A stretch of DNA of 64,000 nucleotides, taken from the NCBI RefSeq assembly GCF_900452385.1, contig NZ_UGOA01000001.1, forward strand, positions 877,501 to 941,500. Direction: 5' to 3'. The notes under the pieces were generated by a model, which saw nothing but the letters and a program-made list of their open reading frames with translations, did no database searches and was not told the origin of the DNA. A program made the position numbers and the translations under genes. Of this stretch, positions 8,832-18,244 are shown one piece after another; position 1 is the stretch's first letter, and the number at the start of each line of letters is the position of its first letter. The DNA is from Legionella donaldsonii. Lineage in GTDB: Bacteria; Pseudomonadota; Gammaproteobacteria; Legionellales; Legionellaceae.

Positions 8832-9491
8832 TTGATTAAAGTTCTAATTGTTGATGACCACGCTCTTGTACAAATGGGGATTCGACGATTACTAGAGGAT
8901 TTACCCGATGTGGATGTGGTTGCTGATGCAGAAAGCGGCGAACAGGCATTAACGTTGGTTAAATCTCATAAACCTGATGTGGTTTTACTCGACATGAAAA
9001 TGCCGGGAATTGACGGCTGGGAAGTAACCAGACGGCTCAAGAAATCGAATCCGCAAGTGAAAGTCATTGCTGTAACTGCTGTGTGTGCAGAGCCAATGCC
9101 TACAAGAGTTCTGCAACTTGGTGCTATGGGCTATCTGACAAAGGAATCTGGAGCCGAAGAAATGGCTGCAGCAATTCGTAAGGTAGCGAAAGGAGAAAAA
9201 TATTTAAGTGCCGAAATTGCGCAGAAAATGGCAATTAACAGTTTGGAAGCAGTACAGGATTCTCCCTTTGATTTGTTGTCTGAACGAGAAATGCAAGTGA
9301 TGCTGATGATCACGAGTGGTATGACTGTACAGGATATTGCTGATCGGTTGTTTTTAAGCAGTAAAACTATCAATGGTTATCGATACCGTATGTTTGATAA
9401 GTTGGGTATAAAAAATGATGTAGAACTTACCTTCCTGGCAATGAAGCATCGAGTCATTGAACAGCCTAATGATGCTTTACATGATGAATAA
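8832..9491 (+). CDS. letA: Two-component response regulator LetA (GacA/UvrY type)
   Basis: An N-terminal receiver domain (acidic pair Asp8-Asp9, phospho-acceptor Asp54 in VLLDMKMPG, Lys in YLTKES) is followed by a LuxR/FixJ-type helix-turn-helix (LSEREMQVMLMI ... DIADRLFLSSKTINGYRYRMFDKLGI). LetA with the sensor LetS drives the switch to the transmissive phase through the RsmY/RsmZ RNAs and CsrA. uvrC follows directly, the usual gacA-uvrC order. A TTG start at 8832 with AGGAG 6 bases before gives 219 residues, the size I recall for LetA. An upstream ATG at 8799 would add 11 residues but lacks a good ribosome-binding site. Confidence 0.92.
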   Translation: MIKVLIVDDHALVQMGIRRLLEDLPDVDVVADAESGEQALTLVKSHKPDVVLLDMKMPGIDGWEVTRRLKKSNPQVKVIAVTAVCAEPMPTRVLQLGAMGYLTKESGAEEMAAAIRKVAKGEKYLSAEIAQKMAINSLEAVQDSPFDLLSEREMQVMLMITSGMTVQDIADRLFLSSKTINGYRYRMFDKLGIKNDVELTFLAMKHRVIEQPNDALHDE

Positions 9492-9576
9492 TAATAAACT
9501 AATAACGCATCGTAAAAGGCATTTCTGCAGCAATTAGATAACCCACAAGCCTGTTTTACTGGATTGGGTACAGTGC

Positions 9577-11433
9577 ATGAATGAAAAATTAATTCCAGCT
9601 TCTTTGAATAAATTTTTAGCCAATCTCACTAATGAGCCCGGTGTTTACCGTATGCTAAATAGCGAAGGTACGGTGTTATATGTAGGGAAGGCAAGTAGTC
9701 TAAAAAAGCGGGTTAACAGCTATTTTACTAAGCAAAATGCGGGTGCTAAAACACGCTCTTTGGTAAATCAGATTGCGTCGATTGAAGTGAGTGTGACACG
9801 TAGTGAAACCGAAGCACTTTTGCTGGAAAGTAATTTAATTAAGGCATTGCGTCCCAAATACAACGTGTTGCTGCGGGACGATAAGTCTTACCCCTATATT
9901 CACGTTACTCCTAACCACCCGTTCCCACGCATGGAATTGTATCGCAGTAAGAAAAAACCGCAAAAAGGCGAGTATTTTGGTCCGTATCCAAGTGTGGCGG
10001 CAGTACGGGAAACTTTAAATACCATTCAGAAGGTTTTTAAAATTCGTAATTGCCGGGACAGCTATTTCAGCACTCGCTCACGGCCCTGCTTGCAATACCA
10101 AATCAAACGTTGCAGTGCGCCCTGTACAAATTATATTTCCGCTAAGGATTATCAGCAGTCAGTTAATGATGCAATTCGTTTTTTGCAGGGAAAATCTCAA
10201 TTAATCCTGGAGGAATTGGCTAAACGGATGGAGCAGGCTGTAGATCGTCTTGCTTTTGAAGAGGCTGCTGTTTTGCGTGATCAGATCAAGAGTCTGCGCC
10301 TTGTACAAGAACAACAAGGTGTCGTGCAATTACGTGGGGATGCGGATGTGATTGCCATTGAGGCACAGCCTGGTTTCGCTTGTATACATTGTGTCACAGT
10401 ACGTGATGGGCATGTGTTAACGAGCCAAAGTTTTTTCCCTTCTGTACCCAAGCTGAGTTTTGACGAAAAAAATGATGAGCGAGCATTGTGGGAGCAAGTC
10501 TTTGAAGCATTCATCGCTTTTTATTATGTTGATGCGCCGGAGAGAATCCCTGCCTTGATCATTACGCATGAACCGATTGCTGAACTTAATCTTTTGCAAT
10601 CAATGTTGAGTGAATTACGCGGAAAAAACTGCCAAATTCAAATTGCTCCACGGGGTGTTAAAGCACGCTGGTTAGATTTTGCCCGGGATAATTTACGGTT
10701 GGCTATAGCCGACTACATGGCTTCATCAGCAACGATGAAAAAACGATATCAATCCTTGAATGAGTTGTTAGAGCGAGATGTTCCTATTACACGGATGGAG
10801 TGTTTTGATATTAGTCATACGAAGGGAGAGGCTACGATTGCTTCCTGCGTAGTTTTTGATGCCCAAGGGCCATGTAAAAAAGAATATCGCCGCTTTAATA
10901 TTGATGGTATTACTCCTGGTGATGATTATGCCGCTATGGAGCAAGCTATTTTCCGGCGGTTTAAGCGCCTGATACAAGAACAGCATTTGCCCGATGTCCT
11001 GATTATTGATGGTGGTAAGGGGCAGGTCGCGGTGGCAAAACGTGTTTTTGCTGCCTTGCAAATAGAGGGAGTAACCTTGGTTGGTATTGCTAAAGGACCC
11101 GAACGAAAAGCGGGATGGGAGCGGTTGATTTTAGCGACGGATGAACTGGAAAGGACTTTACCTGCTGATTCCCCTGCCTTGCATCTTTTACAACATATTC
11201 GCGATGAAGCCCATCGTTTTGCCATCAGTGCACATAGAAAAAAACGACAGAAAGCGAGGCTTGATTCATCTCTGGAAACCATTGAGGGGGTTGGGCCTAA
11301 AAGACGACAGGCGTTATTGCGTCGTTTTGGTGGTCTCCGTGAGCTAGCGAAAGCCCCTCTTGATGAAATAGCCAAGGTTAATGGCATTAACCAGGAGTTG
11401 GCAACACGAATATTTCAACATTTTCACCAATAA
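9577..11433 (+). CDS. uvrC: Excinuclease ABC subunit C
   Basis: The 618-residue protein has the GIY-YIG nuclease domain at the N-terminus ([11 protein letters not shown] ... LYVGKA). Next come a cysteine-containing region ([15 protein letters not shown]), a UVR domain near residues 200-235 and the UvrC RNase H-like nuclease core ([24 protein letters not shown]). Tandem helix-hairpin-helix motifs close the protein ([18 protein letters not shown]). It makes both incisions in nucleotide excision repair. It is 85 bases downstream of letA in the same direction, so probably partly co-transcribed. Full length. Confidence 0.97.
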   Translation: MNEKLIPASLNKFLANLTNEPGVYRMLNSEGTVLYVGKASSLKKRVNSYFTKQNAGAKTRSLVNQIASIEVSVTRSETEALLLESNLIKALRPKYNVLLRDDKSYPYIHVTPNHPFPRMELYRSKKKPQKGEYFGPYPSVAAVRETLNTIQKVFKIRNCRDSYFSTRSRPCLQYQIKRCSAPCTNYISAKDYQQSVNDAIRFLQGKSQLILEELAKRMEQAVDRLAFEEAAVLRDQIKSLRLVQEQQGVVQLRGDADVIAIEAQPGFACIHCVTVRDGHVLTSQSFFPSVPKLSFDEKNDERALWEQVFEAFIAFYYVDAPERIPALIITHEPIAELNLLQSMLSELRGKNCQIQIAPRGVKARWLDFARDNLRLAIADYMASSATMKKRYQSLNELLERDVPITRMECFDISHTKGEATIASCVVFDAQGPCKKEYRRFNIDGITPGDDYAAMEQAIFRRFKRLIQEQHLPDVLIIDGGKGQVAVAKRVFAALQIEGVTLVGIAKGPERKAGWERLILATDELERTLPADSPALHLLQHIRDEAHRFAISAHRKKRQKARLDSSLETIEGVGPKRRQALLRRFGGLRELAKAPLDEIAKVNGINQELATRIFQHFHQ

Positions 11434-11765
11434 GTTAGCAAAATATGGACATTCTAGCCAAGTCATGAGATCTGAATTGGATGGCTCCCTGACACCTTGC
11501 CGGCGGCAATTTATAGATTTTTTTCCGTTCACAAAAAGAATAAAAAGAAATTTTTATTTTCTAAGTAGCTAATTTTTTGACATTTAGTCTTGTTGTCTTA
11601 AGCGTTGGAATTTCAATTTTATCCAATATAAACAGTTGGTTATATTATATTTGCTGGGTAACTAAACTTTTTAATTCCATGACCGAAATAGTAGCTAGAA
11701 GGTGAAATCGCATTTAAGCACACTTCTTGCATTACAAAGATTACGTTAATTAGGGGAATCACGAC
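11434..11765. other. Spacer between uvrC and enhA (332 bp)
   Basis: No convincing gene is seen. It holds an A/T hairpin (AATAAAAA ... TTTTTATT near 11550) that may end uvrC transcription, and very AT-rich DNA around 11620-11660 (TATATTATATTTGC) that may contain the enh promoter. From memory, L. pneumophila carries the collagen-like adhesin gene lcl next to uvrC; no such repetitive gene is here. Confidence 0.5.
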
Positions 11766-12488
11766 ATGAGAAAATTTGCCGGAGTGATTACACTGATGAT
11801 GGTGGCTTTTCAAGCCAAGGCAGTGAGTTATTATGGTACAGGGCTTTGTGCTTACCCGCAATACCAATGTATCAAAGTTGGGAGTGGACAAAGCTGGGAG
11901 AAATTGTTTCCTGATGAACAGCAACGCGATATCGTCCAGCGTTTAAATCGGTCTTATAATTATTTATGGGCAGGGAAGGTGATTGTTGTACCACGTAACC
12001 TGGCTCAAAAAACGCTCCTGGATTTCTCTCCATTCCCTTTAAGAATTGATGCTGAAGGTGAAAAACAAGTGATTGTAGACCAGGATAAACTGGCTTGGGG
12101 TGCCTATGATGCGCAAGGACAGTTGGTAAAATGGGGACCTATTTCTTCTGGTAGGGATAAATGTCCCGATAGCGCTCATTCCTGCAAAACAATGACAGGT
12201 ATATTTCGTTTCTTCAGCAAAGAAAATGAAAAATGCCGTTCCAATGTTTACCCAATAGGACGTGGTGGAGCGAAGATGCCTTATTGCATGTATTTCCACA
12301 AAGGGTTTGCTTTACATGGTTCATTTGACATACCAGGCTATCGTGCCAGTCACGGTTGCGTGAGATTATTTACTCGTGATGCTGAATGGCTCAATCATGA
12401 TTTTGTTGAGACCTCTACTGAGAAAAATAATTATCTGGGAACAAAAGTGATTGTTCGTCCAGTTATGATGAGTGAGAAACAGCAATGA
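11766..12488 (+). CDS. enhA: EnhA, L,D-transpeptidase (YkuD) family protein
   Basis: The 240-residue exported protein has a short signal peptide (MRKFAGVITLMMVAFQAKA), a LysM-like segment (YQCIKVGSGQSWEKLF), then a YkuD catalytic domain. The active-site signature is HGSFDIPGYRASHGCVRLF near residues 181-199, with the nucleophilic Cys in SHGC. Such enzymes make 3-3 peptidoglycan cross-links or anchor lipoproteins. The order enhA-enhB-enhC is the Legionella enhanced-entry locus. AGGGGA precedes the ATG, and the stop overlaps the enhB start (ATGA). Confidence 0.9.
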   Translation: MRKFAGVITLMMVAFQAKAVSYYGTGLCAYPQYQCIKVGSGQSWEKLFPDEQQRDIVQRLNRSYNYLWAGKVIVVPRNLAQKTLLDFSPFPLRIDAEGEKQVIVDQDKLAWGAYDAQGQLVKWGPISSGRDKCPDSAHSCKTMTGIFRFFSKENEKCRSNVYPIGRGGAKMPYCMYFHKGFALHGSFDIPGYRASHGCVRLFTRDAEWLNHDFVETSTEKNNYLGTKVIVRPVMMSEKQQ

Positions 12489-13009
12489 AAAAAATAATTC
12501 AACTGAGTCTAACTGGTGCACTGTTCTTCTCTGTATTTTCGGCATCAGTTTTCGCTGAGGCGGAAGAAAAAGATAATAATAAACTCCCACTTGGGTGTCG
12601 GGATACTGGGTATCAGTTTGAACTGAAGACATTGCATTTATTGCCTGGAAAAAGTGGCGATCGGCAATCGATGTATTTCTTGTTTAATACCTTGGGGCAG
12701 CCCGTGAGCCTTTATCAAATGAGAGATGAAGAAAGCTCGCGTAGTATGTATTTAAATCATGCCATTAACCCTCGTCAATGGGCGGTGTTATCAACGAGTG
12801 AGAAACAGGTAAAATTTATTTGTACGGTACCTGATAAGAAATCACGCTATGGCAAAATTGTGGATTGCTCGGAAAGTATTACCGTCTGTGAGTACACGAA
12901 CGTCCGCTATGGTATGAATAATCGGGGTAACTATTGGATAGTCAATTCCAATACAAGAAATGGGGCATTAAGGGAAGTAGTGCGATACGGCATTATTCCT
13001 GCGCAGTAA
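12485..13009 (+). CDS. enhB: EnhB, exported enhanced-entry protein
   Basis: The 174-residue protein has a clear signal peptide (KKIIQLSLTGALFFSVFSASVFA) and a small periplasmic domain with several cysteines (GCRDTGY, FICTVP, DCSESITVCEYT) that could form disulfides. I recognise no enzyme motif. It overlaps enhA by 4 bases and lies directly before enhC, so it is called by position and size as EnhB. Its biochemical role is unknown; a link to EnhC or to the cell wall is inferred from the operon. Confidence 0.85.
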   Translation: MKKIIQLSLTGALFFSVFSASVFAEAEEKDNNKLPLGCRDTGYQFELKTLHLLPGKSGDRQSMYFLFNTLGQPVSLYQMRDEESSRSMYLNHAINPRQWAVLSTSEKQVKFICTVPDKKSRYGKIVDCSESITVCEYTNVRYGMNNRGNYWIVNSNTRNGALREVVRYGIIPAQ

Positions 13010-13050
13010 ACCGCAATTATTGTGGTAAACAAATAAAGAGGGGAATTACC

Positions 13051-16000
13051 ATGAAATCATTCGTACCATGGTTTTATCTGGTTGCTGCTACTGGAGGTCA
13101 AGCTGCCTTTGCGATTAATGGCTTGGATGCTTATCGTCAGGGGAATTATCCATTGGCTGCACAGACGCTAATTAATCAGGCGGGTAAAGACCCCATTGCA
13201 GATTATTATTTAGGCCGCATGCGCCTCTATGGCTATGGTCAATTAAAAAATAATGCTATGGCTCTGCGGTATTTCAATCAGGCTGCGGAGAAAGGCGTTT
13301 TGCCAGCCCAGCAATTTCTTGCCCGTTATAATCTCGTAGAGGCAAAAAATCTCGAGCAGGCTTTGTATTGGTTTAAAAAATCGGCGGCAGCAGGGGATAT
13401 ACAGGCACAAATGTACTGTGCAGCTGCTTATTTGTTTGGTCTTGGCACAAAAGAGAATCCTGATATAGCCAGACGTTACTATATTGATGCTGCCAAAAGT
13501 GGTAATGCGATTGCGCAATATACTTTGGGAGATCATTTCCTGGATAGTCGTCATGGCGAAAATAAAAAGCTTGGTGTGATTTGGTTAACCAAAGCGGCCG
13601 ATCAAGGGAATCCTAAAGCCCAATTAGCCCTGGGTGAACTGTACCTTGCCGGTAAAGTAGTCGGTCTTGACAAGGCCAAGGCACAAGATTTAATAACAAG
13701 ATCGGCAACACAAGGGTACGTGCCAGCTATGCTCATGCTCGGTGAAATGGCGGTAAAAGAAAAAAATTTCCAAGTTGCCAAAGATTGGTTTACTAAAGCA
13801 GCTATTGAAAATGATGTTCATGGAGAGCTGGCTCTGGCGCGTTTGTATTTAATACCAGAGTCTAGTTTTAATAATCCACAAACTGCTTTTATGTGGATGT
13901 TGCAAGCAGCGCAGAATGGTTCTAGTGAGGCGCAGGAAGCCTTGGCTTTAATGTATAAAGAGGGCACAGGAGTCGCTGCTGATGAGCGTTTGGCAGAGCA
14001 ATGGCAGCTAAAAGCGAAAGAAACGGCTGCCAATGAAGCGAAAGTGACCGCGCTGAACGAAGCTGCCCGTTGGTTAAGTAATGATAAAACAAGCTCTTTC
14101 ACTGAGGATGAAACGTATCGTTTAGGGGGTATCTATAGTGCCTGGAAAAATCCTCTTGCATTAAAAGAGAATAATTATAATCAGGCTCCACAAATGGAAG
14201 GAGTCACTCGGGCTGAACTATATAAACCCCAATTTGTTATGGTTAAGCCCAATGATATTGCTATTAATGATTATTTTGACCTCCTTGCGCCAAGCATGGG
14301 CAGTAATCAGCAAACAGCGTTAATTTTCCCCCGTTATCCTCTTGATCAACAAATAGAGGCGTTACAGCAAAATGAATCGTTAGTTTTAAAGCATAAAGCA
14401 CGAGTATCCATGATTAATGAGGGCTTGCCTTATCCTGATAAAGCTGGGCCGCAACGTTTTGATTATTTTGATGAAATGACGAAAGGATGGGAGCATCAAG
14501 CCAATTACCAAGCAGTTCTTAGCCAACTGTATGGCCAGGCAATTCTTGGCGATTCTGATGCCCAATTTGAGTTAGGACAGCTTTATCAATATGGGGTTGC
14601 CGTTGCTAAAAATCCACAGCAGGCAATTGTTTACTATGAGTTAGCTGCTATACAACAAGATGTACGGGCTGAATACAATTTAGGTATTTTATATCTGGAA
14701 GGACAAACAACCCCCGTTGATTATCAAAAGGGAATAAATTGGATGACTGATGCTGCTTTTAAAGGAAATCCTTATGCTCAGTATGTGTTGGCTTCCATTT
14801 ATGAAAAAGGGTTCACTGAGCCTAATGGTACTGTGGTTGTTCAGCCTGACATGCAGCAAGCAATGGCAATGTATTATCTTGCCTCAGCCAATGGCTATGG
14901 TTTGGCGGAATACCATTTGGCGGATTATCTGGTTAAGCAATCGAAGAATGGTTTAAGTGTTGCTGCGAAGAGAAATCGTACAAAACTAATTAAACGACTT
15001 TATGCAGGAGCAGTGGCAGATGGTGTCGCCGAAGCCCGGTTACCCTTGGCGTTTTATAATGCGATGGATGACAACCCAGAAAAGCAAGCGCAAGCGTTTG
15101 CTGTAGCCAAGGAAGAAGCGAATACAGGTGATAGTCGTGCTGCTTTATTATTAGGAATGATGTTTGAAAGAGGTTTATCGGTAGCGGCCAATCAAGTGGA
15201 AGCCTTATATTGGTATCAGCAAACTGCGATGAATCCAGCCATTGCTTTCATTCTTGGTACTTATTACAGCCAAGGCATTGGGCTTACCAAGGATTTGCAA
15301 AAGGGGAGGGCGCTTTTACAACAAGCAGCTGATGCGAATTTTTCCTATGCCAACCTGAATTTAGCGGTATTGAAACAACAATCAGGAGAAACCTTCCTCG
15401 CTGATTTAGATAAGGCGCGTGAGTTAGGCAATAGTAAAGCGGGTTTATTGCTTGCTGATTATTATCTCGCTCAAGCCAGTGATCCCGAAAAAATGCAACA
15501 GGCTCGTGATATTTACCAGCATTTTGCTGAAAAAGGGGATAAAGAGGGGCAACTGAAGTTAGGTTATCTTTACGATAAAGGTTTTGGTGGCCAAATCGAT
15601 CGGACAACAGCTGCAAAATGGTACAGTTTGGCTGCAGAACAAGGAGAGCCTGTAGCCCAATATCTGCTTGGTCAACTTTATCAATTGGGTCGTATAGGTA
15701 CTCAACCCGATTATGCTGCTGCTAAAAAATGGTACGCAGCTGCACAAACCAGTTACCCCAGAGCATCAGTAGCGCTTGGTTTTATCTATGATACGGTTGA
15801 TGATAATTACTTGAAAGCATTAGAAAATTACCAATTGGCTGCGGAAAAGAATGATGCAGTGGGCCAATATAACCTCGGACTGGTGTATGAGGATGGTAAG
15901 GGCTTGCCAGTTGATTATGTCAAAGCAAAAGATTTTTATACCAAAGCAGCATCACTTGGCTATAGTAAAGCAATGACACAGCTTGCCGATCTCTATTTTT

Positions 16001-16665
16001 CGGGTGCCTTAGGTAGCAGAGATGAACAACAGGCCCTGCACTGGTATAAAAAATCAGCCGCTTTAGGGGATGGCGATGCACTGTATCAATTAGGATTATT
16101 ATCTGAAACAGGGGTTGCTACGAAACTTGATTTTGCTGATGCGACTAGTTATTACCAGCAAGCAGCAGCAAAAGGGAATGAAAAGGCCAAGCTTGCACTG
16201 GCCAGGATGTATCAGTATGGTTTAGGCATACCTAAAGATAATGAACAAGCAGCACGTTTGTATGAGGAATTAGCTGCAAACAATAACGCCTATGCCCAAT
16301 ATCAACTAGCTCAAATGTATTTAGATGGTCTCTTGGGCGAACGCAAACCTGAGTTGGGCAAGAAATTATTGGAACAAGCCAGTGCAAATGGTAGTCCACA
16401 AGCAAGTAAATTGTTGCGATGGATGGATGCCCAGCAGCAAGAGCGCTTTAGTTTCATTGAACCTATCTCCATCAACAAGGTGCCGTCTTTAGCTGATAAA
16501 TCAGCTGATTTAATGTATTTCGATGCCTTAAGTGAATGGAACAGTGGTGATGAGGCTTATTCACGGATGATCCTGGATCGCTTAAGGAATCAATTCCCGC
16601 AATATGTGCCAGCCAAACGTGCTTATGAACAATTGAATCAGCAGGATATTGCGTTCTCGGGCTGA
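13051..16665 (+). CDS. enhC: EnhC, large Sel1/TPR-repeat periplasmic protein
   Basis: The 1204-residue protein has a signal peptide (MKSFVPWFYLVAATGGQAAFA), then more than 20 Sel1-like repeats of about 36 residues throughout (pattern A..LG.LY..G.gv..d...A..WY..AA..G). A non-repeat spacer lies near residues 360-480. In L. pneumophila, EnhC promotes host-cell entry and intracellular growth and binds the lytic transglycosylase Slt, limiting muropeptide release and Nod1 sensing. ATG at 13051 is chosen because AGAGGGG lies just before it; the longer in-frame extension overlaps enhB and lacks a signal peptide. The length is close to the roughly 1200 residues known for EnhC. Confidence 0.95.
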   Translation: MKSFVPWFYLVAATGGQAAFAINGLDAYRQGNYPLAAQTLINQAGKDPIADYYLGRMRLYGYGQLKNNAMALRYFNQAAEKGVLPAQQFLARYNLVEAKNLEQALYWFKKSAAAGDIQAQMYCAAAYLFGLGTKENPDIARRYYIDAAKSGNAIAQYTLGDHFLDSRHGENKKLGVIWLTKAADQGNPKAQLALGELYLAGKVVGLDKAKAQDLITRSATQGYVPAMLMLGEMAVKEKNFQVAKDWFTKAAIENDVHGELALARLYLIPESSFNNPQTAFMWMLQAAQNGSSEAQEALALMYKEGTGVAADERLAEQWQLKAKETAANEAKVTALNEAARWLSNDKTSSFTEDETYRLGGIYSAWKNPLALKENNYNQAPQMEGVTRAELYKPQFVMVKPNDIAINDYFDLLAPSMGSNQQTALIFPRYPLDQQIEALQQNESLVLKHKARVSMINEGLPYPDKAGPQRFDYFDEMTKGWEHQANYQAVLSQLYGQAILGDSDAQFELGQLYQYGVAVAKNPQQAIVYYELAAIQQDVRAEYNLGILYLEGQTTPVDYQKGINWMTDAAFKGNPYAQYVLASIYEKGFTEPNGTVVVQPDMQQAMAMYYLASANGYGLAEYHLADYLVKQSKNGLSVAAKRNRTKLIKRLYAGAVADGVAEARLPLAFYNAMDDNPEKQAQAFAVAKEEANTGDSRAALLLGMMFERGLSVAANQVEALYWYQQTAMNPAIAFILGTYYSQGIGLTKDLQKGRALLQQAADANFSYANLNLAVLKQQSGETFLADLDKARELGNSKAGLLLADYYLAQASDPEKMQQARDIYQHFAEKGDKEGQLKLGYLYDKGFGGQIDRTTAAKWYSLAAEQGEPVAQYLLGQLYQLGRIGTQPDYAAAKKWYAAAQTSYPRASVALGFIYDTVDDNYLKALENYQLAAEKNDAVGQYNLGLVYEDGKGLPVDYVKAKDFYTKAASLGYSKAMTQLADLYFSGALGSRDEQQALHWYKKSAALGDGDALYQLGLLSETGVATKLDFADATSYYQQAAAKGNEKAKLALARMYQYGLGIPKDNEQAARLYEELAANNNAYAQYQLAQMYLDGLLGERKPELGKKLLEQASANGSPQASKLLRWMDAQQQERFSFIEPISINKVPSLADKSADLMYFDALSEWNSGDEAYSRMILDRLRNQFPQYVPAKRAYEQLNQQDIAFSG

Positions 16666-16691
16666 CTCAAATCAAAATGTAATTGAAGGAG

Positions 16692-16717
16692 TCGCGCTAT
16701 CATTCAAGATAGCGCGA
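16692..16717 (+). terminator. Hairpin downstream of enhC
   Basis: Perfect 10-bp arms (TCGCGCTATC / GATAGCGCGA) enclose the 6-base loop ATTCAA, 27 bases after the enhC stop. Only a weak TATTA tract follows, so it may act as a terminator or as a 3'-end stabilising structure. Confidence 0.6.
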
Positions 16718-16857
16718 TATTAAGATTCCAGTGGTAAGTATTAAACGCAAGTTCTGATCCTCGCAGATAATTTTAGGCAAGAATAATTTTTGGCAGAGAG
16801 CCTTATTTTATCTAAAAAGAGCTTTGAGAAAGGGTAGCACTGTTGTGAGAAAGAGGA

Positions 16858-16882
16858 ACCGAACCGGGAAACCCGGTTCGGT
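16858..16882 (-). terminator. Hairpin terminator of rpsT
   Basis: Perfect 11-bp arms (ACCGAACCGGG / CCCGGTTCGGT) with a 3-base loop lie 38 bases past the rpsT stop on the minus strand. They are followed by a pyrimidine-rich TCCTCTTTCTC tract. The position fits the end of the rpsT transcript and may also block read-through from enhC. Confidence 0.75.
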
Positions 16883-16920
16883 GTTTACGTTACAGACTTA
16901 GAGCGACGGAAACACTGGGT

Positions 16921-17187
16921 TTAAGCTGCCATGGCTTTAACACGTGCGCTCAGGCGGCTTTTAATACGGTTAGCTTTATTTTTGTGGATCAAGCCTTTAC
17001 CAGCTGCTTTATCAATAATGGGTTGTGCTTTAGCATAGGCAGCACTGGCAGCTTCTTTATCACCAGCTTCAACAGCCTTAAGAACATTTTTAACGAAGGT
17101 GCGGAACATGGAACGTGCACTAGCATTATGTTGGCGCAGTTTGACGTTTTGGCGCGCACGTTTGATCGCTGATTTAATATTTGCCAC
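16921..17187 (-). CDS. rpsT: 30S ribosomal protein S20
   Basis: The 88-residue basic protein ([21 protein letters not shown]) matches bacterial S20, which binds 16S rRNA in the small subunit. It starts with GTG behind GGAG. E. coli rpsT uses a weak UUG start as part of S20 translational autocontrol, so the non-ATG start may have the same meaning. It is followed by a strong hairpin and preceded by its own consensus-like promoter. Confidence 0.97.
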   Translation of the reverse strand: MANIKSAIKRARQNVKLRQHNASARSMFRTFVKNVLKAVEAGDKEAASAAYAKAQPIIDKAAGKGLIHKNKANRIKSRLSARVKAMAA

Positions 17188-17229
17188 TTAAGAATCTCCA
17201 CTCATTTTCAGATGTCACAAAAGATGCTG

Positions 17230-17258
17230 ATCATGCACAATGCGCCAGAATTTGTCAA
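17230..17258 (-). promoter_or_regulatory. Sigma-70 promoter of rpsT
   Basis: On the minus strand a perfect -35 TTGACA (17253-17258) and a -10 CATGAT (17230-17235) are separated by exactly 17 bases. Start of transcription would be near 17223, giving a leader of about 35 bases to the rpsT GTG. Confidence 0.7.
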
Positions 17259-17363
17259 TATACCCAAAGAAATAGAGCGTTGTGCGTGTAAAGATTAGCA
17301 CCGAACAAATTGTCGCCCTTGAACGTGCCTATGCCGGTGTCCGATTTAATTACTGAGTACTAT

Positions 17364-18101
17364 TCAGCTGGCAAGATTTTCCAATAGCAAAATACAAAGA
17401 AATCCAATAAAAAAGCAGGCTGTAATGACGGGTGTTTCAGTAAATTCTTGTTCATGGGCTTCGGTTAACAATTCTTCTGTGACCAGATAAAGCAAGGCTG
17501 CTACACCAAAAGCCAGGAAACCATCGGTAATAACAATGGGTAATTGCGATAATAAAGTGGCACCAACAATACTGCCAATGGGGATCAATAAAGCAAGGCA
17601 AAAACTTAGCAGTAAACGAGTTTTAATTCCCACCGAGCGGCTGCCTAAGGTTGCTGTGGTTGATAACCCTAAAAATAGAATTTCCATTGCCAAGGCGATG
17701 GCAATCAGGATGCCTCCTCTGGCTCCTGCCAAAAAGGAAACACCAATTAAGATACCGTCAATGAATAAATCAACACCCACTGCACTTACTAGACCCAGTG
17801 AAATTCCTTTTCTTTGCTCTTCATTCTCCATGAGCCTATTTGAAAATTTTTTAAGCAACAGCATCGAAATGACGCCTAAAGAAAAACCGATAATGAGCGC
17901 TATAGGTTCATTTTCAGCGCCAAGTTTGGGTAACAACTCTTTCGCAACCGCGGCAAATACGACACCTGCTGCAAAATGTTGCGTGGCAGCGGTTAATTTA
18001 TCATTGGGCTGATAGACACTGGCAATTGCACCACCGAGGATCATAGCAAACGCTGGTGCCAGGGAGTATAATGCGATAGTAGGGAGTGAATTGACTATCA
18101 T
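17364..18101 (-). CDS. ZIP family divalent metal transporter
   Basis: A 245-residue inner-membrane protein with about eight hydrophobic helices. The polar residues of the central helices (DLFIDGILIGVSF, then AMEILFLGLS) align with the metal-binding HNxPEG and HEIPH helices of ZIP transporters, although the histidines are replaced by Asp and Glu. The segment TEELLTEAHEQEF lies between late helices. ZIP proteins import zinc or other divalent metals; the altered residues leave the ion uncertain. It is divergent from murJ and upstream of rpsT, which has its own promoter. Confidence 0.8.
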   Translation of the reverse strand: MIVNSLPTIALYSLAPAFAMILGGAIASVYQPNDKLTAATQHFAAGVVFAAVAKELLPKLGAENEPIALIIGFSLGVISMLLLKKFSNRLMENEEQRKGISLGLVSAVGVDLFIDGILIGVSFLAGARGGILIAIALAMEILFLGLSTTATLGSRSVGIKTRLLLSFCLALLIPIGSIVGATLLSQLPIVITDGFLAFGVAALLYLVTEELLTEAHEQEFTETPVITACFFIGFLCILLLENLAS

Positions 18102-18127
18102 GAAAATCCTTTTATTTCTGCAATTCA

Positions 18128-18138
18128 GTTACTGTAAC
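18128..18138. promoter_or_regulatory. Small perfect inverted repeat before the ZIP gene
   Basis: GTTAC-T-GTAAC is a perfect 5-1-5 palindrome 27 bases upstream of the ZIP gene start, in the shared ZIP/murJ promoter region. It could be an operator of a metal-responsive or other regulator; no known consensus was matched. Confidence 0.3.
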
Positions 18139-18244
18139 AGAAAGTTAACAGCCAAATTTAAAAAGATAAAAAATCTTTGCTAAAAATCAATAAAAACTGG
18201 TTTCTCGGTATATCATAGAGCACGCCTTAAAAATTAATTAAACT

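Noticed and set aside
10926-11387. 153-codon minus-strand frame inside uvrC
   Set aside because: Antisense shadow of a well-supported gene; composition follows the uvrC codons.
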